Assembly: GCF_024213375.1 (NCBI RefSeq)
Contig: NZ_JANAVJ010000034.1
Coordinates: forward strand, 1 to 56,301
Source of the DNA: Paenibacillus sp. MZ04-78.2
Lineage (GTDB): Bacteria > Bacillota > Bacilli > Paenibacillales > NBRC-103111
Length of the DNA stretch: 56,301 nucleotides
Direction: 5' to 3'
A program made the position numbers and the translations under genes. Within the stretch, counting starts at the first letter, position 1. The number at the start of each line of letters is the position of its first letter. Below are positions 52,501 to 56,301 of the stretch, piece by piece. Below the pieces are notes generated by a model that worked only from the letters and a program-made list of their open reading frames with translations, was not told the DNA's origin and made no database searches.

Positions 52501-52619
52501 TCGTCGTGATCGGGGGCTTGGTTACATCGACGCTGCTGACGCTGGTTATCGTGCCGGTGTTATACGAATTGTTTTTTCATCGTCAGCGCCGCAGGGAACT
52601 GCGGAACAAAAGGAGGTAA
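49575..52619 (+). CDS. RND-family efflux permease (AcrB/SwrC-like)
   Basis: A 1014-residue proton-driven exporter of the HAE-RND type, related to Bacillus SwrC/YerP, which gives surfactin and drug self-resistance. TTG at 49575 lies 12 bases after GAGGAG. TM1 is residues 11-30, followed by the porter region beginning DLLPDVELPTLTVQAVYPGA. TM2-TM6 occupy about 335-490, with the proton-relay acidic pair in GMAIAVGRVVDDSIVVIENI (about 383-402). The second porter repeat spans about 520-840, and TM8-TM12 about 850-1000 (MIGLLMLVGIVVTNAIVLID). No adaptor or outer-membrane partner is present, as expected in a Gram-positive. Substrates are unknown. Confidence 0.92.
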   Translation: MNLLTRFSLKNAAAILLGSILLMLGGIYAFTSLKVDLLPDVELPTLTVQAVYPGAAPADVEERVTRELERSLKALSGLESLTSQSMESFAVVQMKYLIGTDMELASRQAEDVFKGLKLPEGVTPKVTRLNFSVLPILNLAVFSKQSDSIEELIVQDIQPELEKIPGVSSVAAGGLKESYIRIAVDPAKAKAYNLTLTQIQQKVQGLFLSFPAGSVVENELVIPVRVEQRAAGIQELKRLAIEVQTGFPPVPTEIALEDIAAVQPIEEASELVRYNDKSALALSISKKQDANTVQIADQAFAVLNKHRDRIDYALAFDQSEGIKKSVESLQREGLYGALFASLAVLLFLRNLRATLIAVLSIPLSLLIASIILNRMDITLNVMTLGGMAIAVGRVVDDSIVVIENIYRRMSRRKPGEDRTQITLDATKEIMGAITSSTLTTVVVFLPLGFVGGITGTFFKPFALTVVFALVASLLVAVTLVPILAKASFGRIRETEERESALQRGYAAVLASALRHKWTVIAVSLAVLAGSLLLVPKLGFIFLPNEKQRIVAAGVQLPPASQLQKTNEISKDIEKMLREQADVFEYVFTTIGGLDYRSGLKQENRAQYMMSVNRSADIEAVVKTLVVKMDAIVKKSSPEGTVTVQAMSSGGPMTGTSVEVRLFGSQPDRLGEAAKRMEDRLKQMPYLRSVQNNFREKQRQWAVRIDPGKAAAAGVDPQLVLGVVADRTKPVEIGTYKLDGKPQKLEAIYTAGPANAAELEQMSLFGKKGPVLLRDIAAVEASDTVSAIQKLDGKPYAAVSAELTGNNISQVTQDVKDAASAVPLPEGVTLGFGGGSDETEKTFKDLGVAIAAAIGLVYLVMLVTFGQARVPFIILSSLLFVPVGAAFGLYMIGEPLSVSAMIGLLMLVGIVVTNAIVLIDRVRQNRDSGLNIREALIEAGKTRLRPILMTAFATVCALIPLALTESEGSLISKGLAVVVIGGLVTSTLLTLVIVPVLYELFFHRQRRRELRNKRR

Positions 52620-52799
52620 AACGAGTTTTTAAGCTTTTATGCCGCCCTCCTGCGAGGAAAACGCGGAATTTTCTGATTTCCGGCGAAAATCAATGGCTGC
52701 CCGGCAGGAATATTAAATAATTATGTAGTATAATGTATATAGACAATAGAATCAGGCTCACAGACATATGGTTTGAAAAAAATGAATCGAGGGATTTTT

Positions 52800-53387
52800 A
52801 TGGCAATTAGGTTAGCGACCGAATACGTCAAAACCTGCCTGCAGCTTACGGAAGCCGAGATGGCCAAGTTCATTCGGATGTTTGTCGATCACGGAGCCTC
52901 TCTGCAAGTCAAAGTACTCGAAAACGGAAATCAAGAGGTGGTATTGCCGGACGACGCCGGCGAAGAAATCGTGCTGTCGTTCCAACGTGAAATGAACTTG
53001 TATGTATGCCGGGGAACATGCCGCATCCGCAACAAAAATTTGGTTAACCTGATGCGCAAAGCCGTAGCCGAATTTAGAGGCGACGCTGTTGTGCATCGCA
53101 TTTATGCAGCATACACAATGGTTTATACGTACAAGCAAGGCGCAGTTATCCGGATTACCGAGAAAAAGGACGCCGCGGAAAAAGTAATTTACGAATATCG
53201 GGACACCGTCGGACAATTGGAGCAGCTGTTCCATAAGAATGAGGTGGAGCAGGAAATCCAAATGCTCAAAGCCCAAGTGAATCATCTGCTCGACATGAGA
53301 AACGAGATGCAAGAAGCCGCCATCCGCGAGCATATCGACGGGCGTTTGCACAAACTTACCCATCGCTTGTTCGTACTCGAAGCTTAA
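52800..53387 (+). CDS. Conserved-looking soluble protein, unrecognised
   Basis: A 195-residue soluble protein with no signal or membrane segment. ATG at 52800 follows GAGGGA by about 6 bases; an in-frame start 27 bases upstream has no site. The first two-thirds form a mixed domain (MAIRLATEYVKTCLQLTEAE, VKVLENGNQEVVLPDDAGEE, FQREMNLYVCRGTCRIRNKN, YKQGAVIRITEKKDAAEKVI). The C-terminal third (about 140-195) is a charged coiled-coil-like helix (VEQEIQMLKAQVNHLLDMRN). No family was recognised with confidence. Its own terminator separates it from speD. Confidence 0.7.
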   Translation: MAIRLATEYVKTCLQLTEAEMAKFIRMFVDHGASLQVKVLENGNQEVVLPDDAGEEIVLSFQREMNLYVCRGTCRIRNKNLVNLMRKAVAEFRGDAVVHRIYAAYTMVYTYKQGAVIRITEKKDAAEKVIYEYRDTVGQLEQLFHKNEVEQEIQMLKAQVNHLLDMRNEMQEAAIREHIDGRLHKLTHRLFVLEA

Positions 53388-53419
53388 CATATATTCTTTT
53401 GGACTTCTCGATTATAGCG

Positions 53420-53468
53420 GAAAAAGCTCTTCCTGATCGCCCATAACAAGGGCAGGGAAGAGTTTTTT
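53420..53468 (+). terminator. Terminator after the unrecognised gene
   Basis: AAAAAGCTCTTCC pairs with GGGAAGAGTTTTTTT around a 20-base loop. Confidence 0.75.
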
Positions 53469-53650
53469 TGTATTTTAAAAAAAACGGAAAAGTTGGGCTT
53501 GTCCGGCGCTTCGCTGCTTACACCCCGGGCGGGCTTCGGGCATAATTTATTGTTGTGTGCCGCCCTGCGGCAGGTAAATATGGCCTGTGCAAAAAAAAGG
53601 GTTGCATTTCTGTTCAATAGATGTTATTTTTATCTTCGTTGAAAACAAAA

Positions 53651-53767
53651 TAGGAACCAGGATTCACTCAGGACATGTAATGTTGCGAGAGATTATTCCC
53701 TCGGGAAGTGAATGACGTAGGTCCTAGCGGATGAAATTTTCAAAACATTTTATTCCTAGGAAGGGGG
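53651..53767 (+). promoter_or_regulatory. Possible structured leader of speD
   Basis: Several segments can pair: TAGGAA (53651-53656) with TTCCTA (53753-53758), ATTCACT (53662-53668) with AGTGAAT (53707-53713), and inside that CGAG (53686-53689) with CTCG (53700-53703). AGGAC (53670-53674) could also pair with GTCCT (53721-53725), giving a pseudoknot. The outer helix abuts the AAGGGGG ribosome site (53761-53767). No intrinsic terminator is present, so any control would act on translation. No known riboswitch class was recognised. Confidence 0.35.
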
Positions 53768-53776
53768 AACCGGAAG

Positions 53777-54178
53777 ATGGAATATTCAACTTTCGGAAGA
53801 CACGTAGCTGTAGACACTTGGGGAGTAGATTTTGAACTTCTCAACAATGCTGAATGGTTACAAGCGCAAATGGTAGAAGCTGCTGAGGTATGCGGAGCAA
53901 CCGTTTTGTCGGTACAATCCAAACAATTTGAGCCCCAAGGGGCAACCGTTCTGGTCATGTTGTCGGAAAGTCATCTCTCCATTCATACGTATCCTGAGAG
54001 AGGATTTGCTGCCCTTGACTGCTATACTTGTGGCGAGACGGTAGACCCTCAACTCGCGATCGAGCACATGCTGTCCGTGCTGAAGCCGGAAGTATCTCAT
54101 GCAAAGAAACTGGTTCGCGGTTTGGGCGAACTGCAAGTGGAAACACCGGTATTAAAGCAAGCTGAATTGGTAAAATAA
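53777..54178 (+). CDS. speD: S-adenosylmethionine decarboxylase proenzyme
   Basis: Makes decarboxylated SAM, the aminopropyl donor for spermidine. The 133-residue proenzyme cleaves itself at LSESHLSIHTYPE between E64 and S65, turning the serine into the pyruvoyl cofactor of the alpha chain. The conserved catalytic Cys lies in FAALDCYTCG. MEYSTFGRHVAVDTWGVDFE is a usual start for prokaryotic class 1B enzymes. No speE is adjacent. Its SAM demand links it functionally to the SAM-riboswitch-controlled metNIQ elsewhere in the window. AAGGGGG precedes the ATG, and a strong terminator follows. Confidence 0.96.
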   Translation: MEYSTFGRHVAVDTWGVDFELLNNAEWLQAQMVEAAEVCGATVLSVQSKQFEPQGATVLVMLSESHLSIHTYPERGFAALDCYTCGETVDPQLAIEHMLSVLKPEVSHAKKLVRGLGELQVETPVLKQAELVK

Positions 54179-54194
54179 TTACAAGCGCATATAC

Positions 54195-54228
54195 AATAAC
54201 CACGGATGATTCCGTGGTTATTTCTTTT
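54195..54228 (+). terminator. Terminator of speD
   Basis: AATAACCACGGA pairs perfectly with TCCGTGGTTATT around TGAT, followed by TCTTTT. Confidence 0.85.
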
Positions 54229-54307
54229 GCCCCGGGCCCATACACTCTCAAAGAGAGCTTGGTTCCTGCGGCGTCCGTCCGCCGCAGGCAGAGGAGGGGG
54301 ACCCGGG

Positions 54308-54838
54308 TTGAAAAGATTCAGAAAAAAGCTGTTCATGTACTTGATCGTAGCTGTGCTGATCATCTGGCCCGTTCTGCAGATCGCAGAGCTGATCGGTCGT
54401 AAGGCACCGCCCGAAAAAGCGGAGAAGCTGCTGTATCAAGTATCCCTCTTTCAAATGGAGCTGCTCGGCAGTTACTTGCAGGAAACCGGCAAGCTCAAGG
54501 ATACCGATTCGCTCGGCGCGCTCCATCAAGCCGTTTACTCGGCTTCGTTCGCGCACGATCATCTGGCGCTTGCCTACGGCGAAACCAGCTTGGCGAAGCT
54601 CGATTCGCTCGCCCAGCTCATGCAATATTTGCTGCGCCTCCAGGTTGGCGGCTCCCGCGCTCTGCGCGCGGAGGAGGCCAAGACTCTCGGAGACGTTTCG
54701 AAGCTGTACGCCGACCTGTACGAGGCTTATGGTAAATTGATGTCGAGCGGCACCGACATTGTCGATTCGCAGAACGACCGTTTGATGAAATCCGACAAAG
54801 TGATCGCCGATCTCCTGCGCAAAAAGCTGCTGCAATAA
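54308..54838 (+). CDS. Small membrane-anchored protein, unrecognised
   Basis: A 176-residue protein starting at TTG 54308 behind GAGGAGGGGGA (54291-54301). The longer upstream frame would overlap the speD terminator. A basic N-terminus (KRFRKK) and one hydrophobic helix (about 8-26, LFMYLIVAVLIIWPVLQIAEL) anchor it with the remainder probably outside. The rest is helical (EKAEKLLYQVSLFQMELLGS, LAKLDSLAQLMQYLLRLQVG, DVSKLYADLYEAYGKLMSSG). No catalytic motif or family was recognised. The next recognisable feature downstream is the IS3 element. Confidence 0.65.
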   Translation: MKRFRKKLFMYLIVAVLIIWPVLQIAELIGRKAPPEKAEKLLYQVSLFQMELLGSYLQETGKLKDTDSLGALHQAVYSASFAHDHLALAYGETSLAKLDSLAQLMQYLLRLQVGGSRALRAEEAKTLGDVSKLYADLYEAYGKLMSSGTDIVDSQNDRLMKSDKVIADLLRKKLLQ

Positions 54839-55015
54839 TCGTTGTAATCGTATAGGCCTACCCGTTTCGGAGGAAACTAAAACTGGCAGCCTTAGGCAGG
54901 GCGAGGAGGTATGGTAGGCAAGGTAGAAGTAAGAAGCTGCTGGCAGGAAAGGGGAGCGGCGGTTGGCCGAAACATGGGCAAGTGTGGACTTCTGTCAATA
55001 TAGTAGACACAGATT

Positions 55016-55840
55016 TCAACAATTTACCGTGTTAAAGTAGTATTGTCGTTCAAAATCAGTTGGCGTGCAGTAACCGATCGTCGAGTGAATACGCTCATTG
55101 TTGTAAAAAACTTCGATGTACTCAAAGATGCTTTTCTCGGCTTCAGCACGGGTCTCATATTTGTTCAAGTAGATAAGTTCCTTTTTGATGATACTGTGAA
55201 AAGATTCAATGCAAGCGTTATCGTAGCAATTCCCTTTTCGGCTCATGCTCCCGATCATTGAATAGACCTGAAGCTGCTTTTGGTAGTCCTGGGAGGCGTA
55301 CTGGCTGCCGCGGTCGGAATGATGCAACACCTCTCCATCGGGCTGCTGACGGCCGTAGGCTTGCTTGAGCGCCTGCAGCACCAGCTCTTTTGTCATGCGG
55401 TCACCCATATGCCATCCGACTATCTTGCGGGAGTATAGATCCATTACGCTTGCCAGATACAGCCAGCCCTCCCCGGTCGCGACATAAGTAATATCCGTCA
55501 CCCATTTTTCATTCGGTTTACTTGCCGTAAAGTCTTGGTTGAGCACGTTGTCTTGTACCGGCAGGCTGTGCTTGGAATTCGTCGTAGCTTTATATTTCTT
55601 GACGGTTCTAGACCGCCACTCTTGCTTCTTCATGATGCGTGTCACGGTCCGTCCCGATACGCTGACTCCTTGCTGATGCAGCTTCTGTGTGACTTTTGGA
55701 CTCCCATAAAGCTGACGGGAATCGTCGAACACTTCCTTGACCTGCTCTGTCCATTCTTTGTGCTGGCGCTCTCGCTTGCTTTCCGGGCGATCACGCCATT
55801 TGTAATATCCGCTGCGAGATACGTTCATTACTTTGCACAA
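55016..55840 (-). CDS. IS3-family transposase OrfB (DDE catalytic part)
   Basis: The catalytic half of the transposase, made mainly as an OrfAB fusion by -1 frameshifting. A HTH_21-type region (MCKVMNVSRSGYYKWR) precedes the rve integrase core with the DDE residues: D in NEKWVTDITYVATGEGWLY, D in LHHSDRGSQYASQ, and E in CYDNACIESFHSIIKKELIY. All three are intact, as is the ending NNERIHSTIGYCTPTDFE. The frame is open upstream to the slippery site (adding ALLRERPSVKYTFIYEYRSE), so the functional product is longer than this stand-alone frame. Confidence 0.92.
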   Translation of the reverse strand: MCKVMNVSRSGYYKWRDRPESKRERQHKEWTEQVKEVFDDSRQLYGSPKVTQKLHQQGVSVSGRTVTRIMKKQEWRSRTVKKYKATTNSKHSLPVQDNVLNQDFTASKPNEKWVTDITYVATGEGWLYLASVMDLYSRKIVGWHMGDRMTKELVLQALKQAYGRQQPDGEVLHHSDRGSQYASQDYQKQLQVYSMIGSMSRKGNCYDNACIESFHSIIKKELIYLNKYETRAEAEKSIFEYIEVFYNNERIHSTIGYCTPTDFERQYYFNTVNC

Positions 55841-55887
55841 CTTCTCCAGCCGGTACTCGGAGCGGTATTCGTAGATGAAAGTATATT

Positions 55888-56172
55888 TTACCGACGGTCT
55901 TTCGCGAAGAAGTGCATAGCCTTTTTTAAGATTTCGTTCTCCTCTTGCAGTTCTCGTATTTGCTTTTGCAGTTCCCGCAATTGGTGATCTTCCGACTTGA
56001 ACGCTTGATGCTGAGCGATTTCCGGCTCACCGCCGAACTTCTTCATCCAGCCATACAACGTGTTGTCCTTGATCTTCAGTTCGCGGGCGACTTCCGCCAC
56101 CGCCTTACCGCTCTCTTTCACATACTGTACGGTCTTCTTTTTGTAGGTCTCATCGTAGAGAGGTTTTTTCAT
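55888..56172 (-). CDS. IS3-family transposase OrfA (helix-turn-helix)
   Basis: The DNA-binding half of the element's transposase. A HTH_Tnp_1 domain (YDETYKKKTVQYVKESGKAV and IKDNTLYGWMKKFGG) is followed by a leucine-zipper-like helix (ELQKQIRELQEENEILKKAM). ATG at 56172 is preferred 12 bases after GGAGG; GTG at 56181 is in frame but only 3 bases from it. The CTTAAAAAAGGC near its end (A6G, 55921-55927) is the frameshift signal leading into OrfB. Confidence 0.88.
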   Translation of the reverse strand: MKKPLYDETYKKKTVQYVKESGKAVAEVARELKIKDNTLYGWMKKFGGEPEIAQHQAFKSEDHQLRELQKQIRELQEENEILKKAMHFFAKDRR

Positions 56173-56301
56173 CTTTGACACAGTCCTCCGATATCAGTCG
56201 TTTCATCAGTGTAATCTGTGTCTACTATCCTGAAAATTAATTATCTTGTAAAAGCTTCGAAGGCATCACTAAATTAACCCGGTAACATCTGTTTTTTTAA
56301 A

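Larger units (their letters stand above)
54993..56235 (-). mobile_element. IS3-family (IS150-like) insertion sequence
   Basis: A roughly 1.24-kb element. The ends share a perfect 15-bp inverted repeat: TAGTAGACACAGATT at 55001-55015 and its complement at 56213-56227. Weaker similarity continues outward for 8 bases (TGTCAATA against TTTCAGGA). Two overlapping transposase frames on the minus strand are joined by an A6G slippery site, the usual IS3 arrangement. No matching direct repeat was found at the flanks (TTC on the left, ATT on the right for these limits), so the exact ends are uncertain or an adjacent deletion has occurred. Confidence 0.85.

Noticed and set aside
54990..56238. Target-site duplication flanking the IS3 element
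   Set aside because: The bases next to the apparent ends (TTC and ATT) do not match; the inverted repeats are clear but a duplication could not be shown.
1..56301. rRNA or tRNA genes
   Set aside because: No tRNA cloverleaf landmarks (GGTTCGAATCC-type T arms with CCA ends) or conserved rRNA segments were seen while reading either strand; this was by eye, so a tRNA scan could still find one.

Overview
The window comes from a spore-forming, moderately GC-rich Firmicute of the Bacillales, most likely Paenibacillus or a close relative. It carries gerE, gerM, cwlD, lonB, an S-box (SAM-I) riboswitch before metNIQ, RNase J, a B. subtilis-type tig-clpX-lonB-lonA-ysxC backbone, and many AGGAGG-type ribosome binding sites with several TTG starts. 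No rRNA, tRNA or CRISPR array was seen. The species call is inference from gene content and protein similarity recalled by eye.

Layout. 0.5-9.2 kb: an orphan NarL-type two-component system, a YcnI-like copper protein, mscL with a zinc ribbon, a methyltransferase-DedA pair, fossils of a lost two-component system, then the SAM-riboswitch-controlled methionine importer metNIQ. 8.0-12.7 kb: a GntR/LacI-type regulator and a GH38 alpha-mannosidase. 12.7-16.4 kb: gerE with a candidate sigma-K promoter, then an AT-richer accessory patch. The patch holds a DUF6398 protein, a small protein coupled to a retropepsin-like protease, two decayed relatives of that pair and three copies of a hairpin repeat. 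A large lipoprotein follows. 16.5-21.9 kb: RNase J, an alpha/beta hydrolase, and a collapsed glycerol locus in which glpD is intact behind an attenuator-type leader while glpP and glpK survive only as fragments. 21.9-28.5 kb: a DUF2071 protein, an operon of two DndB-like DGQHR proteins with no other dnd genes beside it, a ROK regulator, and a methyltransferase-MBL hydrolase pair. 28.9-36.2 kb: lipoprotein, PgpA-like protein and diguanylate cyclase, the gerM-rph-rdgB sporulation/RNA/nucleotide-sanitation operon, asnB and a small coiled-coil protein. 36.4-49.3 kb: the protein-quality-control block (YsoA-like protein, tig, clpP, clpX, lonB, lonA, ysxC), with ispG, a divergent polysaccharide deacetylase and cwlD inserted. 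49.5-56.3 kb: an RND exporter, an unrecognised gene, speD behind a possibly structured leader, a small membrane-anchored protein and an IS3-family element.

How it fits together. Most of the window is housekeeping: proteostasis, RNA decay, methionine/SAM/polyamine supply and sporulation. Three sporulation genes (gerE, gerM, lonB) each have an upstream match to the compartment-specific sigma factor expected from B. subtilis. The accessory signals most worth following are the tandem DGQHR/DndB-like pair, with a perfect 14-bp palindrome between its promoter region and start, and the small-protein/retropepsin cassette surrounded by its own decayed copies and repeated hairpins.
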